DNA of 64,000 bases, from positions 19,792 through 83,791 of the forward strand of contig CAJYIW010000025.1 in assembly GCA_913775095.1 (NCBI GenBank). The letters are read 5' to 3'. Of the stretch, positions 28,349 to 36,873 are shown in pieces. Both the position numbers and the translations under genes were made by a program. Under the pieces are notes generated by a model. The model searched no databases and was not told the DNA's origin. It saw only the letters and a program-made list of their open reading frames with translations. Each line of letters opens with the position of its first letter. Within the stretch, counting starts at the first letter, position 1. This stretch comes from an uncultured Siphonobacter sp. Its GTDB lineage: Bacteria > Bacteroidota > Bacteroidia > Cytophagales > Spirosomataceae.

Positions 28349-28903
28349 ATGAAAACACTACTCACGCGTTCCATTCTATTTCTCGGTCTCTGCACCACCT
28401 TAGCCAACTGTAATCGGAAGGATCCTGATATTAAATTCAGTAAGGTCAATCACGTGGGGATTACGGTGAAGGATTTATCCCAGTCCATCCGATTTTACGA
28501 AGCCCTGACTGGCGTGGAAAGCATTCACCTGGATCGGCTGGCCGGAGATCGGCTCGCTAAACTCCTGGAAATGGACGGCTACGATGTCCGCTTTGCCACG
28601 CTTTACCTGGAGAACCTGAATATTGATCTGCTGGAGTATAAAAAACCCGCTCCGCAGAACGCCGACTACAAGGCTAGTCAGATTAGTGCCATGCACCTGT
28701 GCTTTGAAGTAAAAGATTTTGGATCGGCCGTGGCCCGTCTGAAAAAACTTGGCGTTACCCTTGAAGGAGCGGAGGTGAAGTATCTGGAAGATGACGGGCT
28801 TCAGGAGGGTGCGGGCACGGAAGTCATTTCCTTCAAAGATCCCGATGGAACTCACCTTCAGGTTATGGCACCAAAAGGCTCTTTCAAACGCCTGAAGGAT
28901 TAA
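28349..28903 (+). CDS. VOC/glyoxalase-fold lipoprotein
   Basis: A 184-residue protein with a VOC fold: VNHVGITVKDLSQSIRFYEALTG opens the first beta-alpha-beta unit and MHLCFEVKDFGSAVARLKKLG the second, ending FKDPDGTHLQVMAPKG. His and Glu at the usual metal positions are present (H in VNHVGIT, H in AMHLCFE, E near the end of strands). Unlike most cytoplasmic VOC enzymes it has an export signal with lipobox TLANC (C21), so it should act in the periplasm or at the surface. Reaction unknown. Confidence 0.85.
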   Translation: MKTLLTRSILFLGLCTTLANCNRKDPDIKFSKVNHVGITVKDLSQSIRFYEALTGVESIHLDRLAGDRLAKLLEMDGYDVRFATLYLENLNIDLLEYKKPAPQNADYKASQISAMHLCFEVKDFGSAVARLKKLGVTLEGAEVKYLEDDGLQEGAGTEVISFKDPDGTHLQVMAPKGSFKRLKD

Positions 28904-29015
28904 TAAAGCTGAGTGGCGAAAAAGGCATTCCTCTTGAACCGTCCTTCGTGTTTCCCTGTTGCAGATATGAATCCTGGTGATTCGTATCTGCTTTATTCAT
29001 TAAACACAACAGTTC

Positions 29016-30020
29016 ATGACAAAGGTTGCTATTCATGGCTTCGGACGCATTGGTCGTCAGTTCCTGCGGGTTGGTTTAAGTAATAATTTATTTGTGCCGG
29101 TTTCGGTGTCAGACATTAGGGACGAAGCAACGCTGGCGGCTCTTTTTGCCGTCGATACCAATTACGGTCGCTGGCACGAGCCCGTGCGTGGCGAAACGGG
29201 TAAACTTACGATTGGCGGTCGGGAAATCACCTACTTCAACTCAGCAAAAGAGCTTCCCGACTGGGCCGCTCTGGGCGTAGATCTGGTGGTGGATTGTACC
29301 GGCAGGGCCACTACTCGCCCCGTCGCTCAGGAACACCTGGACCGCGGAGCTAAAGCAGTGCTGGTGAGCGGCCCCAGCAAAACGTTACAGGATTGCGACG
29401 CCGTACTCCTCAAGGGCATTAACCTCGAAAGCTACGACCCATCGGCCCACAAAATCATCAGCATGGCCTCCTGTACGACCAATGCTTTGGCAGCAGTGGT
29501 GAAAGTGATTCTGGAAAACTTTGGGATTCAATACGGTTTATTCTCCACCGTTCACTCCTATACCAATACGCAGTCGCTTACCGATCAGCCGATGAAAGAC
29601 CGTCGGGATTCCTGGGCAGCGGCTGAAAACATCATTCCTTCTTCTTCGGGAGCCGCTCGTGCTCTTCAGTTTATCTGGCCCGGACTGAAAATTACGGGTA
29701 AGGCCTATCGGGTCCCTACCCGTACGGGCAGCATTGCCGAGCTGAATCTGGTTACTGAAAAAGATTGCAGCGTGGAAGAAGTGAATGAAGCTTTCCGCAA
29801 AGCCGCTGGCGAAGGTCCATTGAAAGGGGTGCTGGATGTGCTCGAAGAAGCCTGGGCTTCTTCCCGAATCGTAGCCGATCCTCACTCGTCCATCATTGAC
29901 CTTCCCCTGACTGCTAAAGAAGGAAACATCCTTTCCGTGGCGACCTGGTACGATAACGAATGGGGCTTTTCCAACCGACTGGCCGAAGTAGCCGCTTATA
30001 TACTTGATAACCTTGAATAG
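29016..30020 (+). CDS. type I glyceraldehyde-3-phosphate dehydrogenase-like protein
   Basis: A 334-residue GAPDH. The N-terminal Rossmann motif is HGFGRIGRQFLRV, with D33 in VSDIRD favouring NAD+. The catalytic C153 (SMASCTTNALA) and H180 (STVHSYTNTQ) are present. The segment after the catalytic His (SLTDQPMKDRRDSWAAAENI) differs from the usual glycolytic consensus, so this may be a second, specialised GAPDH or an erythrose-4-phosphate dehydrogenase-like form. No glycolysis gene is adjacent. A strong terminator follows. Confidence 0.92.
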   Translation: MTKVAIHGFGRIGRQFLRVGLSNNLFVPVSVSDIRDEATLAALFAVDTNYGRWHEPVRGETGKLTIGGREITYFNSAKELPDWAALGVDLVVDCTGRATTRPVAQEHLDRGAKAVLVSGPSKTLQDCDAVLLKGINLESYDPSAHKIISMASCTTNALAAVVKVILENFGIQYGLFSTVHSYTNTQSLTDQPMKDRRDSWAAAENIIPSSSGAARALQFIWPGLKITGKAYRVPTRTGSIAELNLVTEKDCSVEEVNEAFRKAAGEGPLKGVLDVLEEAWASSRIVADPHSSIIDLPLTAKEGNILSVATWYDNEWGFSNRLAEVAAYILDNLE

Positions 30021-30033
30021 ATGATTAATCCTA

Positions 30034-30071
30034 AAAAAAGGGTTAGGAATTCAGATTCCTAACCCTTTTTT
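30034..30071. terminator. bidirectional terminator after GAPDH
   Basis: Arms AAAAAAGGGTTAGGAAT (30034-30050) and ATTCCTAACCCTTTTTT (30055-30071) with loop TCAG. It lies between converging genes and suits both. Confidence 0.95.
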
Positions 30072-30181
30072 AGGACCAGACCGTGTCAGGTAACTTGCGG
30101 AAAGTGTACCAATGGTGTGTTCTAAAACCTTACTTCATACCAGCAGAAATAGAGTTATTGATCAAGCGACCACCTCCTTTC

Positions 30182-31753
30182 TCAGGAGTAATGCAGTTTT
30201 TCTTCTTCCAGATCCAGGCGTAACAAATGCTTCCGAACTACTTCTTCATAAACGGAGGGATCTTTATTCCACTCGCGTAACCAGTTTCGTTGTTCATCCA
30301 GAATTTTCAGATAGACCCGACGCGACAGATCGTTGAAAGGCTGTTCTTCGGGCATGAGAACGCTGTTTTTCCATTTCTGTTCCATCTGCTGCAGAAACGA
30401 CTGGGTTTCCAGTTCTTTTGGAAAATGAGTCTGCAAATACTGAAGACTTTCCTGCATTAATCGAATCTGAAGCAATTGAAAATCCTCTTCTTCGGGAGCA
30501 AAATGATCCTGATCCGGCACCTGTAAGGTTCGGATGAGTACGGGTAAGGTTAAGCCCTGTACGACCAGCGTCAGCAGGATCACAATAAAGGTGATGAATA
30601 AAATAAGGTTCCGTTGCGGAAATGCCTGGCCGTTGCTCAGGTACACCGGAATGGAAAGTCCGGCGGCCAGGGAAACCACACCCCTCATTCCCGACCAGCC
30701 CAGCAGGAACGGTCCCCGGTAGCCGGGATGTCGGGTATCGGCCACGGTAATAAACCGACTCATGAACATCGTTATGAAAATGGCCGCGTAGGTGGACATG
30801 ATTCGGCCGATGACCAGTACTCCCGTAATCAATACGCCATAGCCGATGGCAGAAACGATGCTGATACCATCCAGTTTGGAAGTAATTTCCGGTAAATCCA
30901 GTCCGATCAGAATGAATACCAGTCCGTTCATGATAAAAACCAGCGACTCCCAGACATTGGCCGCTCTTAACCGACTGGCACTGGAAAGAAAGAAATGCCT
31001 TCTGACGGACAAAAACAATCCTCCGCTCACGACGCTCAATACGCCCGAACTATGGACTTCTTCCGCCACTATATACATGAGATACGGAGCCACCAGCGTA
31101 AAAACCAGATCTGTATTGGCGTCCGTGGGTAGCAGGCGGTGAATCTTGAAAAATAAATAGGCAATCGCCAGCCCAATCATTACGCCGCCCAAGACCATCC
31201 AGACGAAACTTAACGCGGCATCCTTCCACACAAATTGTCCGGTGCTGACGGCAATGAGAGCAAAGCGAAAAATGATCAAGCTGGCCGCATCGTTCAGCAG
31301 GCTTTCTCCCTCCAGAATAGAAGCCATCCGCTTGGGCACTTTCACAAACTTTAGAATGGCCCCGGCACTGACGGCATCAGGCGGAGAAACGATCCCGCCC
31401 AGTAGAAAACCCAGGGCGAGCGTAAACCCCGGAATAAAATGAGCCGAAACCATAGCCACGGAAAAGGCCGAGAAAAAAACGACCAGAAAAGCAAAGCTGG
31501 TAATGATGCGTCGCCATTTCCAGAGTTCTTTCCAGGACGTATTCCAGGCCGCTTCGTACAATAAGGGCGGCAGGAAAATAACAAAAATCAGTTCCGGGTC
31601 AATTTCAATGGTTGGCAATCCCGGCACGAAACTTATGCCTAAACCAGCCAGTACCAGTAAGATAGGATAAGCTACTCTGATTTTATTGGCCAGCATGATC
31701 AGCAGCACAATGACCATAATCAGGCCCAGGTAAAAGGGAAATTGATGTAACAT
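30182..31753 (-). CDS. CPA1-family Na+/H+ antiporter
   Basis: A 523-residue membrane antiporter with about 12 hydrophobic segments across residues 5-400. Typical motifs are FLPPLLYEAAWNTSW, GGIVSPPDAVSAGAIL and LEGESLLNDAASLIIFR, the last carrying the ND ion-binding pair. A cytoplasmic tail of about 110 charged residues follows. It exchanges Na+ (or K+) for H+ across the inner membrane. Its start faces the MarR-GNAT gene over a 136-base gap with a palindrome, so that regulator may control both. Confidence 0.94.
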   Translation of the reverse strand: MLHQFPFYLGLIMVIVLLIMLANKIRVAYPILLVLAGLGISFVPGLPTIEIDPELIFVIFLPPLLYEAAWNTSWKELWKWRRIITSFAFLVVFFSAFSVAMVSAHFIPGFTLALGFLLGGIVSPPDAVSAGAILKFVKVPKRMASILEGESLLNDAASLIIFRFALIAVSTGQFVWKDAALSFVWMVLGGVMIGLAIAYLFFKIHRLLPTDANTDLVFTLVAPYLMYIVAEEVHSSGVLSVVSGGLFLSVRRHFFLSSASRLRAANVWESLVFIMNGLVFILIGLDLPEITSKLDGISIVSAIGYGVLITGVLVIGRIMSTYAAIFITMFMSRFITVADTRHPGYRGPFLLGWSGMRGVVSLAAGLSIPVYLSNGQAFPQRNLILFITFIVILLTLVVQGLTLPVLIRTLQVPDQDHFAPEEEDFQLLQIRLMQESLQYLQTHFPKELETQSFLQQMEQKWKNSVLMPEEQPFNDLSRRVYLKILDEQRNWLREWNKDPSVYEEVVRKHLLRLDLEEEKLHYS

Positions 31754-31865
31754 CCGGTTGTAGAAAATGCAGTTGAATAGGGAGCGAAGGCATTCGGGAC
31801 AATACTATAAAAAAAAATTTAAAGAACGATTTTACTCGGGTTGTCAAAAAATCATATACATTTAC

Positions 31866-31877
31866 ATAAGTACTTAT
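31866..31877. promoter_or_regulatory. palindrome in the antiporter/MarR-GNAT intergenic region
   Basis: ATAAGTACTTAT is a perfect 12-base palindrome 12 bases before the MarR-GNAT start codon. Size and position suit a MarR dimer operator for autoregulation. TACATTTA (31857-31864), a near match to the -7 element, lies immediately upstream. Confidence 0.5.
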
Positions 31878-31889
31878 ATAAATACTGAT

Positions 31890-32834
31890 ATGAATTTCTT
31901 TCAGCGAACGGGTGCTATGGCTTTAGGCAGCCGACTGCGACAAATGAGTGAACGCATGACTCAGGAAGCCGCCAAAATTTATGGCCTGTATGAGGTAGCC
32001 CTCGAACCCCGCTGGTTTCCGGTGCTGTACAGCCTGCGGCAGCAGGATGAACAATCCGTAGCCCAGTTGGCGGAAGACATCGGGCATTCGCAGGCTTCCG
32101 TAAGCCAGATTATTAAGGAAATGGCAAAGCAGGACTATGTAACCATCACAAAAGGCACGGCGGATGGCCGCAAAACGATCATTACACTCTCGGAAAAATC
32201 CCGTCAGCAGTTACCCGCCCTGGATACTCAGATGGAAGACGTTTCGACAGCCGTTGAGCTCATGATGGCCCAGACGCAGCATAACCTCTGGAAGGCTCTG
32301 GACGAACTCGATTATCAGTTGGATCAGCAGGGATTGTTCGACCGGGTGAATCAGCAACGTAAACGTCGGGAAAGCAAGCAGGTAACGATTGTTCCTTTTT
32401 CGGACGAATACCACGAGGCTTTCCGTAGTTTGAACGCCGAATGGATTACCACGTATTTTAAAATGGAAGCGGCCGATTACGAGGCTCTAGATCACCCCCA
32501 CGAAAAAATTCTGAATCGCGGGGGCTTTATTTCCATAGCCTTATACGAAGGAGAGGCCGTGGGCTGTTGTGCCCTGATCAAGGTCAGCGAGCAGGTGTAT
32601 GAACTGGCAAAAATGGCGGTTTCCCCGAAGGCTCAGGGCAAGCACATCGGTTACCTGTTAGGAAAATCCATGCTGCAAAAAGCCCGGGAACTTGGGGCCG
32701 AAAAGGTTTACCTGGAAAGTAACACGCTATTAAGACCCGCCATTCGTCTCTATCATAAATTAGGTTTTCAGCAGGTTCAGGGCTACCAGTCCCCCTATGA
32801 ACGCTGCAATATTCAGATGGAGGTAGTTCTGTGA
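31890..32834 (+). CDS. MarR-type regulator fused to GNAT acetyltransferase
   Basis: The ATG at 31890 is chosen because the upstream extension (from TTG 31767) runs through the palindrome and is of odd composition. The 314-residue product has a MarR winged helix in its first ~150 residues (EDIGHSQASVSQIIKEMAKQDYVTI, then the wing TADGRKTIITLSEKS) and a GNAT domain at about 165-314 with the acetyl-CoA loop VSPKAQGKHIGYLLGKSMLQ. This fusion is known in other bacteria. It may acetylate a small molecule or protein while sensing it. It is divergent from the antiporter gene. Confidence 0.92.
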   Translation: MNFFQRTGAMALGSRLRQMSERMTQEAAKIYGLYEVALEPRWFPVLYSLRQQDEQSVAQLAEDIGHSQASVSQIIKEMAKQDYVTITKGTADGRKTIITLSEKSRQQLPALDTQMEDVSTAVELMMAQTQHNLWKALDELDYQLDQQGLFDRVNQQRKRRESKQVTIVPFSDEYHEAFRSLNAEWITTYFKMEAADYEALDHPHEKILNRGGFISIALYEGEAVGCCALIKVSEQVYELAKMAVSPKAQGKHIGYLLGKSMLQKARELGAEKVYLESNTLLRPAIRLYHKLGFQQVQGYQSPYERCNIQMEVVL

Positions 32835-32917
32835 CAAAATCGCCAGAGGCTGGAGTCCCGACCGATTAAAGCCTGATGATGAAAAGGAACCTATCGTATT
32901 AAAAGGCTTCTTTTCAT

Positions 32918-34147
32918 TTAATTTAACAACAACTTCATCAACTCCTCCGCCGCAACTTTGCTTTTTTCTGCAATGAAGGGCCTTGGCGTCTGGTCGCCAA
33001 TTTCATACACCAGCGACTGGGCACCGTATTCCCTGAAGAAATAACTGTAAGCCGTAAACGTCGGCCCGCCCAGATACAGGGGCTTGACGTTGGGTTCATA
33101 ACCGGGTAACCGGCTTTTGAGATTATTCAGCCAGGCAGGAATAAAGTCACGATTGGCTTTCATTAGTTTGGGATCAACGGTGTAATAAATGTCATCGCCC
33201 GTCGAGTGAAAATCCAGTCCGAATACCAGCTGACTACCACTATCTCTGATTTCTTTTGTCAGAAAATCGCGAACGGCCCGGGACTCCGGCTGTTGAAATT
33301 CCGCGTAATCACGGTTCAGGTCAACCCCTCCGGAATTATGTCTCCAGTGCCCTTCATCCACTCCGTCGGGATTCAGCAGGGGCATGACGTAAATCAGGTA
33401 TTGGTTGCGTAGCCTTTTAGCCAGATCCGAAGGACCCGCCAGCGTTTCCACAAATCCCTTCAGGGCCAGATGCCCCGTTACCTCGGGCGGGTGCTGACGT
33501 CCCGTAATAATGATTCGCTTTCTGCTCGAGGGATTACCGATTCGTAAAAGCGGCAGCGGCCGGCCTTCACGACTCCTCGCAAACGTTTCTGCTTTTACGT
33601 CCGGCTGCTTACTCAGTTTTTTCACCCAGTCCTGAATGTGTCTGGAGGTGGTTAATTCCTGAGCAGCTACCCAGAGCGTATCCTTCGTTACCTGTAGGGG
33701 AAAGCTAAAGGAAACCGGATTTTTGGCCGTATCTGCGGTGATCTCCTGCCAGCTTCTACCGTCTCGGCTCACTTTCGGGGAATACCGGTGACGACTCCCC
33801 TGCTGATAGGTTAACTGAAGAACAATGCGTTGGGGCAAACTCGACCAAACTTTAAAGGCGTACCAGGGGCTACTATTAATGGGCGTATTCTCGGAAGTAA
33901 TCAAGGCAGAAAACAAGGTGTCATTGACCTGGGTAATCCCATTCAGGCGAGCTCCTTCGAAGTCATTCCGAAAAGAAATCGTCCCCACTTTAAAAATGCC
34001 TTTCCATTGTTTCTGCACGGGCCGGGTTTGGGTAGAAACCCCCTGAATGGGTTCCTGTCCCTTGAACACCGGCTTTTTCTGGGCGAAAGCGGGCTGAAAA
34101 ACGGCCCCCAGAGCCAGCCCCAAAAGAATCTTCTGTATCATACGCAT
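32918..34147 (-). CDS. M14-family zinc carboxypeptidase, exported
   Basis: A 409-residue metallopeptidase with signal peptide MRMIQKILLGLALGAVFQPAFAQ. An N-terminal beta-sandwich (about 50-165) precedes the M14 domain (about 170-405). Zinc ligands are H219 and E222 in GRQHPPEVTG and H314 in GLDFHSTGDD. VDLNRDY (275-281) gives the substrate-binding Asn-Arg. A likely catalytic Glu is in LVYEIGDQTP near the C-terminus. The N-domain plus M14 layout resembles cytosolic carboxypeptidase-like proteins, though this one is exported. It likely trims peptides in the periplasm. It is transcribed alone. Confidence 0.92.
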   Translation of the reverse strand: MRMIQKILLGLALGAVFQPAFAQKKPVFKGQEPIQGVSTQTRPVQKQWKGIFKVGTISFRNDFEGARLNGITQVNDTLFSALITSENTPINSSPWYAFKVWSSLPQRIVLQLTYQQGSRHRYSPKVSRDGRSWQEITADTAKNPVSFSFPLQVTKDTLWVAAQELTTSRHIQDWVKKLSKQPDVKAETFARSREGRPLPLLRIGNPSSRKRIIITGRQHPPEVTGHLALKGFVETLAGPSDLAKRLRNQYLIYVMPLLNPDGVDEGHWRHNSGGVDLNRDYAEFQQPESRAVRDFLTKEIRDSGSQLVFGLDFHSTGDDIYYTVDPKLMKANRDFIPAWLNNLKSRLPGYEPNVKPLYLGGPTFTAYSYFFREYGAQSLVYEIGDQTPRPFIAEKSKVAAEELMKLLLN

Positions 34148-34531
34148 AGGAAAAAAGAATAACGCTGCGAAGAAAAACCTTCCGCCGCGTAAAAGCGAAT
34201 CATCTCTATCAAATCACAATCGCCTGATCGTTTTTTTCCTGAAAAGATCAAGGAAGTGCTGTCTGGCCCTGTCAGGAAGAACACAGCTACCTAATTTACC
34301 TCAACCATAAGCCCCGGAACCGAAGGCCCTAAACCGTTGAATCGTTAACTAAATTAACTTAGCTCTAAAGCAAGAAGATAAAGGCAAATACTTATCAAAA
34401 TAACCTTTACATACGATTTATTACCATTCACACCCAGCAGGATGTCGTCCACTTACCAATCTTGTTCTTATCATAAAACAAGACTATCATTGAAAGTTTT
34501 TTTCATTTTTAAATCACTCCCTCATTCGTTT
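34148..34531. other. intergenic region between divergent peptidase and Hcp-like genes
   Basis: These 384 bases hold promoters for both flanking genes. The right half is AT-rich. An open frame from 34442 runs into the Hcp-like gene, but its first 30 codons look like leader sequence. Nothing else was recognised. Confidence 0.6.
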
Positions 34532-35140
34532 ATGAAAAACTTTTACTTAACTCTGACACTGGTTATGAGTTTACTGGCCGGTACGATGGCCCAGGCCCAG
34601 GACATTTACATGAAGGTTACTCTTAACAATAGTAATCAGGTTATTACCAGCAATACCACTTTTGCAGGCACGGTTCGGGATAACAACACGAATGTCAACC
34701 TGAGTGACTACTCTGAAATTTCTTCGCTGCAGTACGATTTAGAACAATCCCTGAATTTAGGTTCTCAGACAGGAGCAGGTGCGGGTAAAATTGCGTTTAA
34801 CCCCATCACCATTACCAAATTTACGGATGCCTCTTCGGCCAGACTTATGCAGGCATGTGCTCAAGGAGAAACGTTTAAAATTGAATTCCTCTTTGTGTCT
34901 GGAATTGATGGTAAAACCCGGGGCGTTTCCTATAAAATGAGAACAACCGTAGCCGCCGTAAAAACGTTTTCCGGAAGTGCCTCTAACGGAGAATGCAGTA
35001 CTTGTGCTGGCCTTGCCGAAAGTTTTACGTTTGAGTACGTAAATCTGGAAGTATTCACCTATAAACAGGCTCAGGATGGGACCTTACAGAGTAGCGGAAA
35101 GTTTGGCTGGGATCGAATTAACAATAAATCCATTAACTAA
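34532..35140 (+). CDS. Hcp-like (type VI tube fold) protein with Sec signal peptide
   Basis: The ATG at 34532 gives a clear signal peptide (MKNFYLTLTLVMSLLAGTMAQAQ); an ATG at 34442 would bury it. The mature ~180 residues follow the Hcp (PF05638) pattern: DIYMKVTL strand, ISSLQYDLEQSLN, IAFNPITITKFTDASSARLMQACAQGE, and the final strand block FEYVNLEVFTYKQAQDG. True T6SS Hcp is made without a signal peptide and assembled in the cytoplasm, so this copy should be exported through Sec instead. No T6SS genes are in the window. The next gene starts 2 bases after its stop and encodes a T9SS cargo-type protein. Two cysteines in ECSTCAG may form a disulfide. Confidence 0.8.
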   Translation: MKNFYLTLTLVMSLLAGTMAQAQDIYMKVTLNNSNQVITSNTTFAGTVRDNNTNVNLSDYSEISSLQYDLEQSLNLGSQTGAGAGKIAFNPITITKFTDASSARLMQACAQGETFKIEFLFVSGIDGKTRGVSYKMRTTVAAVKTFSGSASNGECSTCAGLAESFTFEYVNLEVFTYKQAQDGTLQSSGKFGWDRINNKSIN

Positions 35141-35142
35141 GC

Positions 35143-35964
35143 ATGAACGTATCTTTCGGTTGGGGCAAAAAAATAAATTTTGTTGCCGGATGCATCGTTT
35201 GGATAGGATTCATCTATAGTTATTCTGGTTTTGCCCAGATTACAGCCAACCTGGCTCCGGCCAGAATTAAACGGGAAACTCAACGAAGAGTCGCCCAAAC
35301 CAGGGCTAATCATTACCGCTCCGTTTATCTGGTAGACTGGAAAAAACAACTGTTGCCCCAGACGAAGGCTCGTTCCTTCAGCGTTCTGGCCTGCCCCGGC
35401 TCCTGTATTTCGCTTCCTGACAACCCCACTCCTGTAACGCTGGTCAGCTTTACGGCCAGTCCCTTGCTGCCGAACCGGGTAAAGCTTCAGTGGAAAACAG
35501 CTTCGGAACGAAACAGTGCCTACTTTGAGATTGAGCGAAGCAAAGATATGATTACCAAGGAGCTACTGGAAACCAAAATCCCCAGTCGCAGCCCTTCGGG
35601 AGCAGACTATGAACTGGTTGATGCGAATGCTTATCCCGGTACGAGTTACTACCGGCTTTTTCAGGTAGATCAGGACGGCAGAAAAACCGTTTATTCCTGG
35701 CAATCGGTTGTCCTTGATGAACGGGCGTATGGTGTGTATCCCAATCCGGTTCAGAATCAGCAGTTCTGGCTTCACCTGGATGAACCCCAGCAGGCGAAAC
35801 TTCATCTCTATACACCAGATGGCAAAACGCTGGACCTGAAAAAAAACCAGAGCCGGGATCGTGACCTGCAGCTTGAGGTCATCCCTACGCTGAGTCCCGG
35901 TGTTTATATGCTCGAAGTCAAAGAAAGAGCCACGATTCGAATGCACCGGGTCGTAGTTCCCTGA
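35143..35964 (+). CDS. FN3-like protein with T9SS type A sorting domain
   Basis: A 273-residue protein. An N-terminal hydrophobic segment (about 12-31, ending in GFAQ) is the Sec signal. A basic linker follows, then a fibronectin-like module common in T9SS proteins (about 98-185, PVTLVSFTASPLLPNRVKLQW, FEIERSKD, YYRLFQVDQDGRK). The last ~75 residues are a T9SS type A sorting domain (GVYPNPVQNQ through SPGVYMLEVKE and the final RMHRVVVP). No catalytic domain is present. It starts 2 bases after the Hcp-like stop, so the two are tightly coupled. It is probably surface-attached and could anchor or bind the Hcp-like protein; that is inference. Confidence 0.85.
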   Translation: MNVSFGWGKKINFVAGCIVWIGFIYSYSGFAQITANLAPARIKRETQRRVAQTRANHYRSVYLVDWKKQLLPQTKARSFSVLACPGSCISLPDNPTPVTLVSFTASPLLPNRVKLQWKTASERNSAYFEIERSKDMITKELLETKIPSRSPSGADYELVDANAYPGTSYYRLFQVDQDGRKTVYSWQSVVLDERAYGVYPNPVQNQQFWLHLDEPQQAKLHLYTPDGKTLDLKKNQSRDRDLQLEVIPTLSPGVYMLEVKERATIRMHRVVVP

Positions 35965-35986
35965 CACTCCTTAACCGTACACTTTC

Positions 35987-36017
35987 AAAACCAGACTTTA
36001 CAGCAAAGTCTGGTTTT
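35987..36017 (+). terminator. terminator after the Hcp-like/T9SS pair
   Basis: Arms AAAACCAGACTTT (35987-35999) and AAAGTCTGGTTTT (36005-36017) with a 5-base loop, then more T residues. It defines the Hcp-like and T9SS genes as a two-gene unit. Confidence 0.92.
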
Positions 36018-36286
36018 TTTATACCCATCGTCTGCATCAGCGTCCCTTCTTTACACTCGGGTGCTTCGTATGAACAGACGGAATTCAGATTTTTTATTTC
36101 ACTAATTATCCCTATTAAAGTTGGTGTACAGCACTCCTGTTTTCCGAATGAAAACCCCTCATTAAAGCATTCTTTTCTAAAAATTCAGTGATAATTTTTA
36201 TTCGTTACAACGCTTTCTGTATGGTCGGTGTCATCCCTGAAACTATTCGAAAATTATTCACCCTAATAAATGAATCTCTAGCCGTT
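36018..36286. other. intergenic region before the lipoprotein gene
   Basis: An AT-rich stretch follows the terminator and should hold the promoter of the lipoprotein gene. An open frame from 36188 joins the lipoprotein gene but lacks a sensible start. Nothing else was recognised. Confidence 0.5.
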
Positions 36287-36799
36287 ATGAAAATCAAAAT
36301 CCTGTGGTTGCTTGCTGGTTTAACCTTTGGCTTTATGAGTTGCCGGAAATCAGAGCCTAATCCCTGCGAGGGCCTGCTTTATAGCATTTCCTCCAATCCT
36401 ATACTTATAAAATTTGTTGATGTTAAAAGCAAAAAAACCATTATTCTTAAAGAAGGTGAATTCAAAATCACTAACAATCAGACCAAGCAGATACTTAAAA
36501 ACTGGGAGATTTATAACAATGTTAATATACCCGTATCAGATACTACCCTGGCCTCAAAACTCACGGGATCTTTAATTATTCCCACAACGGTTTCATCCGC
36601 TGGCGAATACGGGCTTACCATTGAAAGTGATTCCCTGGGAACATTCCTGATATCTTTTACCGCAACGGAAGTAAAAACCAATGAGCCGTGCGTACCCTAT
36701 ACCTATCCCCTGAAGGATGTTAAAATTACCAATCGGGCCTTTTCCGTCTTTCAGCACAGCGGCAAAACCTATCCTGAGGTTCTTGTCGTCGAAATATAA
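36287..36799 (+). CDS. lipoprotein of unknown function
   Basis: The ATG at 36287 gives signal peptide MKIKILWLLAGLTFGFMSC with lipobox cysteine C19. The 170-residue product has a mature region with beta-strand pattern and two cysteines (NPCEGLLY and NEPCVPYTY). GEYGLTIESDSLGTFLISFTA suggests an immunoglobulin-like or carbohydrate-binding-type sandwich, but I recognise no family. Codon use is somewhat more AT-rich than its neighbours. It is transcribed toward the converging TonB receptor gene. Confidence 0.7.
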   Translation: MKIKILWLLAGLTFGFMSCRKSEPNPCEGLLYSISSNPILIKFVDVKSKKTIILKEGEFKITNNQTKQILKNWEIYNNVNIPVSDTTLASKLTGSLIIPTTVSSAGEYGLTIESDSLGTFLISFTATEVKTNEPCVPYTYPLKDVKITNRAFSVFQHSGKTYPEVLVVEI

Positions 36800-36873
36800 A
36801 CAGTGATAAGCCTCCTTGCCACGTGTCTCTTTTCCAGCAAAATATTAGACTAGGTAAAGAGGGATCTTCAACT

